The notes below the pieces were generated by a model. It searched no databases and was not told where the DNA came from. It saw nothing but the letters and a program-made list of their open reading frames with translations. Shown here piece by piece: positions 1 to 7,285 of a DNA stretch of 16,905 nt. The DNA is from GCA-001856825 sp049965815 (GTDB lineage: Archaea > Thermoplasmatota > Thermoplasmata > Thermoplasmatales > GCA-001856825). The stretch spans positions 1 through 16,905 of the forward strand of contig JBMFVV010000023.1 of NCBI GenBank assembly GCA_049965815.1, given 5' to 3'. Position 1 is the first letter of the stretch; the number at the start of each line of letters is the position of its first letter. A program made the translations under genes and the position numbers.

Positions 1-63
1 AAGAAGCAGAGGGAAATATTCGAGGCAATGAAGATAGACGAGAAAGACCTTGTTATTAACTAG
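1..63 (+). CDS. C-terminal tail of an unrecognised gene (5' partial)
   Basis: The first 20 codons of the window are open in frame 1 and end at TAG (61-63). The tail is lysine- and glutamate-rich and looks helical (KKQREIFEAMKI..., ending DLVIN). The codon choice resembles that of neighbouring genes. It is convergent with gatE, whose stop lies about 95 bp downstream. No family can be named from 20 residues; the reading frame is likely but not certain. Confidence 0.55.
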   Translation, partial: KKQREIFEAMKIDEKDLVIN

Positions 64-158
64 ATACGGAATTCAGGATTTATAGGTCCATGACATTATA
101 GGGCATTTGCTGGAGGTTGTAATACTCCAAAATTTATCAATGGAAAAATATCATAAAT
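64..158. terminator. Convergent intergenic region with possible terminators
   Basis: This 95-bp gap lies between two converging genes. It holds a small inverted repeat, TGGAG (111-115) and CTCCA (125-129), and an A5 run at 144-148 that reads as T5 on the minus strand just after the gatE stop. T-rich stretches after stop codons are typical of archaeal intrinsic termination. Nothing else is visible. The call rests on composition and position only. Confidence 0.3.
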
Positions 159-2081
159 TCAGGCACGCCCCCTGTTCTGCATCTTCTCTGTAATCATCTT
201 CTTGAGCAGATCGGAAATTTCCTTACCCTCGAACTCACCTCGCACCTGTTTCATAACTTCTCCCATCAGTAGCTTAAAGGATCCATCCCCTCTTTCTTTC
301 ACCAAGGTCTCGTTTTCTCTGATTATATTCTCTATAATATTCAAAAGTCTTTCATCACTTTGATTCTTGAACCTGAAGTCTGAGTCTATTTCCCTATTGC
401 CTTCATTGTCTTGCAATTCAAGAACGTAGTTTGAGTGATCATCCTTTTTCAGCACTATCTTCTTTCCTCCAGGCATACTGTACTCCCCGTCTTTATACAA
501 TGCCTCGAGAGATTCAGATGGAATGTTGCCTCTTGAAAATCTTCCCATCAGAGTACTTGCTTTTTCAACATCGGGTTGTTCCGATGCAAATACCACTGCA
601 AGAAACCTTGCACATACCTTTGGATTGCCGAAATTATTGACAAATGACTCCAGGACAACATCGTATTCCTTCCAGAGCGAAACGAAGGCCTCCTGTCTTG
701 GAACACCGAGTGATTCCAGATGTGTGACCCTCTGTTCTACAGTTGGTGGAACCTTCCTTTCTACGTCCCTGATATATGCCGAATCAAGTGGGATGAGCGG
801 AATATCAGTTTCCGGGTACATCCTGGAGCTCCCTGGGAGAGGCCTTAGGAATCTGGTTTCATTATCGCTTGCTCCCCTTGTTTCAGCGGGAACCCCCTTC
901 TTAGCTTCAAGTATCCTGTTCTGGATTATCTCTATGCATTGGGTTATCCTGTTTGATTCCAGTGAAACAAGTCCAAATGCATCCCCCGCTATCACTCCTA
1001 GTTTCTCTGATATTTCTTGCTTCTCTTCTTCGTCTATGCCATAATTTGGAAGTTCATCAGAATGAATGAATCCCCCTATTCCTACGGCCCTAAGCCTATC
1101 GGCAATTTCCCGTCCAAGCCTGTATTTACCATCATTCAGGACTCCTGACAGTCCTGGAAGAGTAAATCCAAATATTTTCTTGCCGCTCTTCAGGCCCTTA
1201 ATAAATATATCTGAAGATTTGAAGAAGGTTGAATGTGTAAGATCTTCTAGATGGAATTCGGTAGACATATTCCTTTTACTTAGTATCTCAGCAATCTCTA
1301 GCAGAGACTGCTGTCTTTCAATCTCCTTCGATAGAACCCTTTCTATTTGAGATAGGGACTGCACACCCTTTATTTCTACTCTATTCCCCCCTCTTATGGA
1401 TATGTTCAGGTCCTGTCTTATACTGCTTGCCTCTCTCCTAATCATACGGCTCTGTTTTACAGCAAGACCTATACTCTCTGCAACTTCCCTCGCCTCTTTT
1501 GGCGACCTGATGTCCGGGTCCGTTGATATCTCTATTAGGGGAATCCCAAGTCTGTCCAGAGAATAGACGACCTTTTTTTCATCTTCTCTTATCTTTCTGC
1601 ACGCTTCTTCTTCCAGCGTGACTGAAGTCACCCCTATGGTCTTGGACTCTGTCTTGAAGGCGCCGTGTAATCCAATTACTCCAGTCCTTTGGAAGCCAGA
1701 TGTGTTTGACCCATCTATTACAATTTTTCTCATGAAATGTACATTGTCTACCACCTTACAGCCCAAAATAAGCGATACTATTATAGCAGTCTCCAGTGTA
1801 TCCTTGCCAGGATGGTGTGGTGGTTCTTCATCCATCTCTACGAGACAGGAGTTTTCTGTTTTCCTGTATTCAAACTCCTTGCCCTTCATAGATTCCTGCA
1901 GTGCCGCAGCATCCTTCTCTGATTTTTCGCCTGATACTATGGTAAGTCTTCTGGTGAATGATTCAAGCTCCTTTGTTCCCTCTTCACCCTTACATTCGCA
2001 AAATAGCTTCCTTCCGCTTACCTGGAAGTGTATTTCGAGCCCAATCTTCACGTCATTCTGTTCTTCTTCCAGAGATCTCAC
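159..2081 (-). CDS. gatE: Glutamyl-tRNA(Gln) amidotransferase subunit E (GatE)
   Basis: GatE is the kinase/transamidase subunit of the archaeal GatDE complex. It activates Glu on misacylated Glu-tRNA(Gln) with ATP and uses ammonia from GatD to form Gln-tRNA(Gln). The 640 residues match the family length. The N-terminal signature GLEIHFQ is at 14-20. Further family blocks are IDGSNTSGFQRT (122-133), RQDLNISI (223-230), GGNRVEIKGVQ (231-241) and RPLPGSSRMYPETDIP (413-428). The AspRS-like insertion that distinguishes GatE from bacterial GatB lies at roughly 280-400, and a helical YqeY-like tail at about 560-640. The start taken is GTG at 2079-2081, inside the end of gatD (29-bp overlap). A second in-frame GTG (2049-2051), just after the gatD stop, would give a protein beginning MKIGLEIH and is also credible. 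It is transcribed after gatD. Confidence 0.97.
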   Translation of the reverse strand: MRSLEEEQNDVKIGLEIHFQVSGRKLFCECKGEEGTKELESFTRRLTIVSGEKSEKDAAALQESMKGKEFEYRKTENSCLVEMDEEPPHHPGKDTLETAIIVSLILGCKVVDNVHFMRKIVIDGSNTSGFQRTGVIGLHGAFKTESKTIGVTSVTLEEEACRKIREDEKKVVYSLDRLGIPLIEISTDPDIRSPKEAREVAESIGLAVKQSRMIRREASSIRQDLNISIRGGNRVEIKGVQSLSQIERVLSKEIERQQSLLEIAEILSKRNMSTEFHLEDLTHSTFFKSSDIFIKGLKSGKKIFGFTLPGLSGVLNDGKYRLGREIADRLRAVGIGGFIHSDELPNYGIDEEEKQEISEKLGVIAGDAFGLVSLESNRITQCIEIIQNRILEAKKGVPAETRGASDNETRFLRPLPGSSRMYPETDIPLIPLDSAYIRDVERKVPPTVEQRVTHLESLGVPRQEAFVSLWKEYDVVLESFVNNFGNPKVCARFLAVVFASEQPDVEKASTLMGRFSRGNIPSESLEALYKDGEYSMPGGKKIVLKKDDHSNYVLELQDNEGNREIDSDFRFKNQSDERLLNIIENIIRENETLVKERGDGSFKLLMGEVMKQVRGEFEGKEISDLLKKMITEKMQNRGRA

Positions 2082-3330
2082 CTCTGAGGTTTTTCACAAG
2101 GAGCATTCTTGACGTTTCAGCGTCAAAGTTGCCTAGAAGGAAGGAGAGCTTTGTGTATGCAACTTCAGGAAGCATATCCTGCAAAGGAATTATGCCTGCT
2201 TTCTGGAGATTTCTTCCAGTAGTATAAACGTCCATATCGACGCTGCCATAAAGACACTGCGTTGTCATCCCTATTATCTTTCCTTGGCTTGTATAGTCAG
2301 TCACCTGTGAAATGAATCTGTTAGTCATATGGCCAAGTCCTGTTCCAGCAATTATCAGTCCATCATTGATGTCTGCAAATTTGTTGAATATTTCTTCGCT
2401 CATCCCTGGATAAAAATATAACAGCCCGATCTTTTCGCTCATTTTATCATAGAGTTTCATCGGTTTTTGATTGATCTTTTCGTAACTTCTCCAGTGTATT
2501 TCGAGATTCTTATCTATTTGGCCTATCGGTTCAGAATTTATGCTCTTGAACGCGTCCCTTCTGGACGAGTGCATTTTTCTCAGTCTTACTCCAGAGTGAA
2601 TGTAAAGCGAGTCATCGCTGGTTGAAGAATGCATCACTACACACACCTGACCGACGTCAGACTGCGCAACTTTTACGGCCCCACTAAGGTTGAAAAACGC
2701 ATCAGATGATGGCCTGTCCGGGGATCTTTGGGATGCTGTAAAGACCACAGGCGCTTTAGGGTTTTCTAAAAGAAATGCTATGGCAGAAGAAGTAAAAGAT
2801 AGGGCGTCAGTTCCATGTGTGATTACAACGCCTTCTCCACGATCAACCTTCTCATAAACCTTCTTTGCGATATTAATCCAGTCCTTCTTTTGCACGTCCT
2901 CTGAAAGTATGTTTAAAATGATCTCTGCGTCAATTGTTGCAATCTTTCCTAGGTCTGGTTGAGCGTATAGCATCTCCTGAACAGTTCTGGCTGGTTTGAC
3001 GGCTCCAGTATCGTAATCTACATAACTTGCTATTGTCCCTCCAGTTCCTAGCAAGAACACTTTCTTTCCTCTACCAGTCTGCTCATTTATCCTTGCTTTC
3101 TTTGGAATAAACTTGGAAACTAAGCTGATGGAAGAAATGCTTGTGTTATCAAGAGACAGGTTGTACCCGTTCTGGAGTTTGATTACTGTCACCCTGTCAT
3201 CCCTGGAAATAAACATTCCTGAGAATTTGGTACCTTTCCACTGTATCTCGATACTATCTCCTGATTCAAAATCAAAGGACACAGGTAGGCATATGTAAGT
3301 CGTAAAAAAAACTTGCCAAGATTTTGCCAT
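2053..3330 (-). CDS. gatD: Glutamyl-tRNA(Gln) amidotransferase subunit D (GatD)
   Basis: GatD is the asparaginase-like glutaminase that supplies ammonia to GatE. A small N-terminal beta domain (about 22-72, with GYNLSL at 55-60) precedes a type I/II asparaginase fold. The two nucleophile loops are visible: LGTGGTIAS at 94-102 (Thr99 expected to be catalytic) and THGTDAL at 171-177. The length of 425 residues is normal. The first 16 residues (MAKSWQVFFTTYICLP) are hydrophobic and unlike the usual charged GatD start. An in-frame GTG at 3280-3282 (codon 17) would begin MSFDFESGDS and aligns better with the family, so the true start may be there; neither start has a clear Shine-Dalgarno site. It is the first gene of the gatD-gatE unit. 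Confidence 0.96.
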   Translation of the reverse strand: MAKSWQVFFTTYICLPVSFDFESGDSIEIQWKGTKFSGMFISRDDRVTVIKLQNGYNLSLDNTSISSISLVSKFIPKKARINEQTGRGKKVFLLGTGGTIASYVDYDTGAVKPARTVQEMLYAQPDLGKIATIDAEIILNILSEDVQKKDWINIAKKVYEKVDRGEGVVITHGTDALSFTSSAIAFLLENPKAPVVFTASQRSPDRPSSDAFFNLSGAVKVAQSDVGQVCVVMHSSTSDDSLYIHSGVRLRKMHSSRRDAFKSINSEPIGQIDKNLEIHWRSYEKINQKPMKLYDKMSEKIGLLYFYPGMSEEIFNKFADINDGLIIAGTGLGHMTNRFISQVTDYTSQGKIIGMTTQCLYGSVDMDVYTTGRNLQKAGIIPLQDMLPEVAYTKLSFLLGNFDAETSRMLLVKNLRGEISGRRTE

Positions 3331-3664
3331 TTTGCTAAAGAAAAGAATTCAATGGCCTTATCTGCCTGAATAGAAAAGGAACTTTACATACAATCCTGGT
3401 GCAAATTAAATCCACTTTACATGAGATGAGTCCGTACTTCCAGGAACTTCGGATATGGAAGAAGCATCCATAGTATCATATTTCTGTCTTCAGTTCCCTG
3501 GCAACTGATCACACAAATTTATTTCAGACTGTAACATATATCAAACAATCCGTCCTAAATCTGCAGCAGCACGGTCATTTCAGAATTTCACACGTATTTA
3601 TAAAATCAAAAACAAAGTGAAGCCTAATAAAGAAATCGTTTAATCGTAGTGTTGATTTAGATGT
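3331..3664. promoter_or_regulatory. Divergent gatD / nadM intergenic region
   Basis: This 334-bp gap separates two divergent genes. On the nadM side there are two AT-rich candidates: TTTATAAAA at 3597-3605, which would give a leader of about 35 nt, and GTTTAATCG at 3638-3646, about 24 nt before the ATG, which would give a leaderless transcript. On the gatD side, AT-rich sequence near 3383-3412 could hold a TATA element. The middle has an inverted repeat (3440-3501, listed separately). Very short open frames exist here but none is convincing, and I see no tRNA. Confidence 0.45.
3440..3501. repeat. Imperfect inverted repeat in the gatD-nadM gap
   Basis: CCAGGAACT at 3440-3448 pairs with AGTTCCCTGG at 3492-3501, giving nine pairs with one bulged base. 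The loop of about 43 nt could form a smaller alternative stem: TGGA (3456-3459) with TCCA (3467-3470). It also competes with CTTCCA (3437-3442) pairing to TGGAAG (3456-3461). It could be an RNA leader structure, a protein-binding site or chance; strand cannot be decided. Confidence 0.35.
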
Positions 3665-4183
3665 ATGCGTCCATTCTTGATCGGCAGATTCCAGCCTTTT
3701 CACAACGGTCATATGTGGCTAGCCAGAAAAATAGTAGAGGAATATGGGTCAATAATCATCGGAATAGGAAGTGCACAGGAATCTCACACGTTAGTAAATC
3801 CGTTCACAGCCGGTGAAAGGCAGTATATGATTCAGAGGGCCATGGAAGCCAATTCCATTCATGATTTCTACCTGGTCCCAATAGAGGACCTCTACCGTAA
3901 CAGTTTATGGGTAAGTCATATAGTTTCACTCACACCTCCCTTTGATATAGCAATATCCGCAAATCCTCTAGTAAAGAGGCTGTTCATGGAGGCAGGGAAA
4001 AATGTGTTGGAACCAGAAATGAAATCGAGAAGGCTCTATTCTGGAAGGGAAATACGAAGGAAGATTATTAAAGGAGAAAAGTGGGACGACCTGGTACCGG
4101 AGCAGGTATATAAGGTCATATTAGAGATAGATGGTGTGAAGAGACTTCAGGATCTTTCTAAGACCGATGAAGTTAATAAGTGA
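3665..4183 (+). CDS. nadM: Nicotinamide-nucleotide adenylyltransferase (archaeal NadM type)
   Basis: This enzyme joins NMN and ATP to give NAD and diphosphate, the last step of NAD synthesis, in the cytosol. The nucleotidyltransferase motif reads GRFQPFHNGH at 7-16, with the HxGH signature at 13-16. GSAQESHT (35-42), NPFTAGERQYMI (45-56) and the SxxxxR block SGREIR (126-131) follow the archaeal family closely. The length of 172 residues is standard. The ATG at 3665 gives MRPFLIGRF. Another ATG four bases earlier (3661) is in a different frame. No Shine-Dalgarno site is present, and a TATA-like element about 24 nt upstream fits a leaderless message. The stop abuts or overlaps the start region of rpo11, so the two are probably co-transcribed. 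Confidence 0.96.
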   Translation: MRPFLIGRFQPFHNGHMWLARKIVEEYGSIIIGIGSAQESHTLVNPFTAGERQYMIQRAMEANSIHDFYLVPIEDLYRNSLWVSHIVSLTPPFDIAISANPLVKRLFMEAGKNVLEPEMKSRRLYSGREIRRKIIKGEKWDDLVPEQVYKVILEIDGVKRLQDLSKTDEVNK

Positions 4184-4200
4184 ATGAAAATACAGTTCGA

Positions 4201-4485
4201 ATGAAGGAAATGGAATTCGTGGTCATAGACAAGGGGAAGGATTACATAGTTTACGAAGTACTCAACAATGACAATACCATTCTCAGACCACTGATGGAAG
4301 AAATAGAAAATGACAGTATGGTCGATAATGTCAGGTACTATTTTGAACATCCCTACCTTTCGAACCCAAAAATTCACATCAAGGTGAAGCAAGGTAAACC
4401 TCAGGCAGCACTCAAGAGGAGCCTGAGAAGAATGGAGAAGATTTTTGAAAATCTGTACGGACAGTACAAGAAAATTAACTCATAG
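4201..4485 (+). CDS. rpo11: DNA-directed RNA polymerase subunit Rpo11 (RpoL)
   Basis: This is the small archaeal RNA polymerase subunit L, which pairs with Rpo3 in the alpha-like assembly platform (homologous to eukaryotic RPB11). The 94-residue protein follows the family layout. It has an N-terminal strand, the block NDNTILRPLMEEI at 23-35 (equivalent to the family's DHTLLNPL..EL), FEHPYLSNPKIHI at 48-60, and a long C-terminal amphipathic helix (about 68-90). The ATG at 4201 best fits the family's short N-terminus; a third-codon ATG at 4210 is possible. An upstream in-frame GTG at 4180 overlaps the nadM stop and would add seven residues. It lies behind nadM, an uncommon but plausible pairing. 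Conservation is moderate, so the family call rests on these two blocks and the length. Confidence 0.88.
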   Translation: MKEMEFVVIDKGKDYIVYEVLNNDNTILRPLMEEIENDSMVDNVRYYFEHPYLSNPKIHIKVKQGKPQAALKRSLRRMEKIFENLYGQYKKINS

Positions 4486-4513
4486 AAGTTATTTTTGCAG
4501 TACCCACATGAAA

Positions 4514-4522
4514 GTTTTTATG
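4514..4522 (+). promoter_or_regulatory. TATA-like box for the PAC2 gene
   Basis: GTTTTTATG is centred about 25 nt before the ATG at 4543. No Shine-Dalgarno match lies between them, so the message is probably leaderless. Confidence 0.5.
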
Positions 4523-4542
4523 CGTATTACTGATTAGTTTGC

Positions 4543-5286
4543 ATGAATCAAGATGATGCGCAGGTTGTAGAGATCGAAAAATTCGTTCCAAATAATCCGT
4601 TAGTTATACTGGGATTTGTAGAAAGCACTACCCTTGGACTACTGACATCTTCTTATCTTATTGAGCAAGCAAAACTCCATCAAATAGCCCAGATCAGGAG
4701 CATTCACATACCACCTGTAACAGTGTTTGTAGGTGGGAAGATGAGGACACCATTCAGAATATACATGAACGCAGAAGGTACCTTAATGGTTATTACCTGT
4801 GAAGTCCCCATAGATGACGAGGGTCTGTATGAAATTTCATCTGCACTTGTGAGATGGCTGGAAAGAATAAACCCGAAGGAGATTGTAGCTGTGGACGGTA
4901 TCCCGGTCAAAGGCCTTGTGGACAATAGAACTGTTTACGGTGCAGCGGAGACAAATAACTTCAAGAAACTTGCAGATGTTGGAGTAGAGAGCGCAGGTTC
5001 TGCAATCATTTCGGGTATTGGGGGCGCATTGATAAATGAGTCAATTGGTAAAAAAATCGAGTCAGTTTCTCTGATGACAGAGACCTCCATAGACATTCCG
5101 GATCCCGGGGCGGTTTTAGCTATTGTAGAAGTACTGAATAAGGCATACAATCTCAAACTGGCCACTGACATACTGGAGGAATCTGTGAAGAAGTTGAACG
5201 AACAGACCAACGATATAATAAACAAATTCAATCAGATTCAGAAAGACAAAACCCAGAAGCCTGCGGACCAATCAATTTACGGGTAG
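4543..5286 (+). CDS. PAC2-family protein, proteasome assembly chaperone-like, with C-terminal HbYX motif
   Basis: The protein belongs to the archaeal ATP-grasp-like/PAC2 family (COG1938/COG2047 type), homologous to eukaryotic Pba1-Pba2 and archaeal PbaA/PbaB. Family features are the N-terminal LVILGFVESTTLGLLTSSYL (a glycine-rich strand-turn-helix), the central IPVKGL and VYGAAETN, and SAGSAIISGIGGALI. These are followed by acidic ETSIDIPDPGAV and a helical, probably coiled, tail at about 198-236. The last three residues are Ile-Tyr-Gly (245-247), an exact hydrophobic-Tyr-X (HbYX) motif. That is the element PbaA and ATPase activators use to dock into the 20S alpha ring. The length of 247 is typical. 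Its own leaderless promoter is likely, and the LOG-like gene follows after 39 bp. Seen: fold motifs and tail. Inferred: proteasome binding. Confidence 0.9.
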   Translation: MNQDDAQVVEIEKFVPNNPLVILGFVESTTLGLLTSSYLIEQAKLHQIAQIRSIHIPPVTVFVGGKMRTPFRIYMNAEGTLMVITCEVPIDDEGLYEISSALVRWLERINPKEIVAVDGIPVKGLVDNRTVYGAAETNNFKKLADVGVESAGSAIISGIGGALINESIGKKIESVSLMTETSIDIPDPGAVLAIVEVLNKAYNLKLATDILEESVKKLNEQTNDIINKFNQIQKDKTQKPADQSIYG

Positions 5287-5325
5287 CTAGTAACTTAATG
5301 CTCTTCTCTGATAGGGGGAACAGAT

Positions 5326-5802
5326 TTGGTACTAAACATATCGGTCATTGGAGGAAGCGAAATATCTTCCGATACCTGTTCCATTGCTAAAGAAGTTGGA
5401 AGGCTGTTGGCAAGGGGAGGAGCCACCGTTTATTGCGGCGGCTTGTCTGGAGTGATGGAATGCGTAGCTATCGGAGTTCGGGAGGAAAATGGCCTGGTGA
5501 TAGGAATATTGCCAGGAACGAAACCAGAAGAAGGTAACAGGTATCTATCTGCAGCGATTCCAACTGGTCTTGGATACGCAAGAAATTTTCTTGTAGCAAG
5601 GGCTGGAAAGGTTATTATCGCAATAGATGGCTCCACCGGCACCATTTCCGAGGCCTCATTTGCAATGACAGAAGGGAAAACAGTAATTTCAATTGGGAGT
5701 TTTGAAATTACGCCAAAAAAGGAGGGAGAAGGAAAATTCATTAAGGCAACTACCCCAAAAGAAGCAGTTGATCTGGCGTTTAAGATAGCCAGGGAATCTT
5801 AG
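5326..5802 (+). CDS. LOG-like / TIGR00725-type Rossmann-fold protein
   Basis: This 158-residue protein matches the small lysine-decarboxylase-like (LOG) superfamily branch often annotated TIGR00725. It opens with ISVIGGS (5-11), continues with GLLxxGG-like ARGGATVYCGGLSGVME (29-45) and GYARNFLVARAGKVIIAI, and then DGSTGTISEASFA (101-113). In true LOG enzymes (cytokinin riboside monophosphate phosphoribohydrolases) the last block is PGGxGTxxE; here the first positions differ but the GTxSE core is kept. A nucleotide-5'-monophosphate is the likely ligand; the reaction is unknown. The start appears to be TTG at 5326, preceded by a purine-rich GGGGGA (5314-5319) at Shine-Dalgarno spacing; no ATG in frame fits. 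It probably shares a transcript with the PAC2 gene. Confidence 0.82.
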   Translation: MVLNISVIGGSEISSDTCSIAKEVGRLLARGGATVYCGGLSGVMECVAIGVREENGLVIGILPGTKPEEGNRYLSAAIPTGLGYARNFLVARAGKVIIAIDGSTGTISEASFAMTEGKTVISIGSFEITPKKEGEGKFIKATTPKEAVDLAFKIARES

Positions 5803-5879
5803 TTTACAACATCCAAGAACATAAGCGGACTACTTGTCTTAATACTGAGAAATCAGTTTTGCTGTCTATTTCGTAAATG

Positions 5880-5887
5880 TTTATTAA
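5880..5887 (+). promoter_or_regulatory. TATA-like box for glyA
   Basis: TTTATTAA is centred about 25 nt before the ATG at 5908, with no Shine-Dalgarno match in between: a leaderless arrangement that also supports 5908 over the TTG two codons upstream. Confidence 0.5.
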
Positions 5888-5907
5888 TTTAGTTTGACTC
5901 CTTGGGC

Positions 5908-7191
5908 ATGGCACTCAACTCTTCGATGAATGATGCGCTGTGGATAAGGCAAAAAGCCGTCGAACACACGGCTCTTTTCAGAAATTCAATTCCCTTAATC
6001 GCAAGCGAAAACCTGATGAGCCCTCTAACAAAAGAGATGGTGATATCTGATTTCAACAATAGATATGCCGAGGGTCTTCCGGGTCACAGGTACTATCAGG
6101 GGAACAAGATTGTTGATGAAATGGAAACAAAAGTTGAGGAGTTGGTCAAGAAACTGTTCAAGTCAAAGCAAGCTGATGTGAGACCTATATCAGGAACAAA
6201 CGCAAATCAGGCTCTTGTATTTGCTTTCCTTAACCCGGGAGAAACAATAATGACACCCAGCTTAGATTCAGGTGCACACATTTCATCTGCCCAATTCGGG
6301 GCTGTTGGAATGAGGGGATGCAATATCAAGAATATGGCATTTGATACGGAGAACATGAGAATTGATATTGATGGAACAAGGAAAGCTATACTAGCCGAAA
6401 GACCTAAGGTAATTCTTTTTGGTTTTTCAGTTTTCCTTTTCCCGGCTCCGATCAAGGAACTGAAGGAAACAATTGATGAAGTCGGCAGTACTATATGGTA
6501 CGATGGTGCGCACGTTCTTGGACTAATCGCGGGCAACAAATTCCAGGACCCTCTGAGGGAAGGTGCTGACGTAATTTCAGGGAGCACACACAAGACATTC
6601 CCAGGACCACAGCACGGTGTGATTATTGGCAACACAGACGATGATAAATGGAAGAAAGTTAGAAGAGGGGTATTCCCTGGAGTGATCTCCAATCACCATT
6701 TAGGTGCAATGGCTGGCCTTGGAGTAACAGCAGCTGAAATGACGGATTACGGAGAATCATATGCCACAGCAATAATAGATAATGCAAAGACACTTGGAGA
6801 GGAACTCTATTCTAGAGGATTCAATGTTTTGGCTGAGAAAAACGGCTTCACAGAAAGCCACACACTGTTAATTGACGTAAAAAAACAGGGAGGAGGAAAA
6901 TACGTGGCGGAGGAGCTAGAAAAGAATTACATAATCCTCAACAAAAACATGATCCCTGGAGATTCAAACACCAAGGCACAAGACCCATCTGGAATAAGAA
7001 TAGGTACACAGGAAGCAACCAGGATTGGTATGGGCAAGAGCGAGATGTCTCATATAGCAGACCTTATTGATCGGGCATTAAAGGGGAACAATGTCAAGGA
7101 CGAAGTGACTGAACTGAAGAAGGGGTTCCAGGAAGTAAAATATTGTTATGGAAAGGAAAGAGGTTACGATTTCATCGAACTTTATAGGTAA
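5908..7191 (+). CDS. glyA: Serine hydroxymethyltransferase
   Basis: This PLP enzyme interconverts serine and glycine, passing a one-carbon unit to a folate- or methanopterin-type carrier. The 427-residue length is that of archaeal GlyA. Visible motifs are IASENLMSP (31-39), GLPGHRYYQG (56-65), the substrate/PLP contact YDGAHVLG (198-205), and the PLP-lysine block SGSTHKTFPGPQHG (224-237) with Lys229 as the Schiff-base lysine. DPSGIRIGTQEATRIGMG near 360-377 is the conserved C-terminal signature. The start is ATG 5908; TTG 5902 would add only two residues. mptE in the same window makes a pterin precursor that could feed the carrier of this enzyme, but whether the carrier is tetrahydrofolate or a methanopterin cannot be read from sequence. 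Confidence 0.97.
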   Translation: MALNSSMNDALWIRQKAVEHTALFRNSIPLIASENLMSPLTKEMVISDFNNRYAEGLPGHRYYQGNKIVDEMETKVEELVKKLFKSKQADVRPISGTNANQALVFAFLNPGETIMTPSLDSGAHISSAQFGAVGMRGCNIKNMAFDTENMRIDIDGTRKAILAERPKVILFGFSVFLFPAPIKELKETIDEVGSTIWYDGAHVLGLIAGNKFQDPLREGADVISGSTHKTFPGPQHGVIIGNTDDDKWKKVRRGVFPGVISNHHLGAMAGLGVTAAEMTDYGESYATAIIDNAKTLGEELYSRGFNVLAEKNGFTESHTLLIDVKKQGGGKYVAEELEKNYIILNKNMIPGDSNTKAQDPSGIRIGTQEATRIGMGKSEMSHIADLIDRALKGNNVKDEVTELKKGFQEVKYCYGKERGYDFIELYR

Positions 7192-7253
7192 AAAAACAAG
7201 ACGAATCAAAACCCGCTCCACGCTTTGTCAGAGAAATGTAAGTACGTTAAGAT

Positions 7254-7264
7254 AAATTAAATTA
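7254..7264 (+). promoter_or_regulatory. TATA-like element before hxlB
   Basis: AAATTAAATTA is centred about 27 nt before the ATG at 7286. No Shine-Dalgarno site is seen, so hxlB may start its own leaderless transcript. Confidence 0.4.
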
Positions 7265-7285
7265 CCAATCAGTACTTGTCATATA

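Noticed and set aside
523..1044. Long open frame (173 codons) antisense to gatE
   Set aside because: It lies wholly inside the conserved gatE gene, its serine- and leucine-rich product resembles no family, and it is explained by the codon bias of the opposite strand.
1618..2112. Open frame of 164 codons antisense to gatE
   Set aside because: Shadow of gatE with no start signal and low-complexity serine-rich translation.
3427..3474. 15-codon open frame starting ATGAGTCCG in the gatD-nadM gap
   Set aside because: Too short, no start signals, and it coincides with the inverted repeat.
3421..3510. Possible C/D-box sRNA (GATGA followed by CTGA)
   Set aside because: The C box does not match the RUGAUGA consensus and the distance to the D box is too long for an archaeal C/D sRNA.
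6207..6692. Open frame of 161 codons antisense to glyA
   Set aside because: Covers strongly conserved glyA motifs on the other strand; no recognisable protein.
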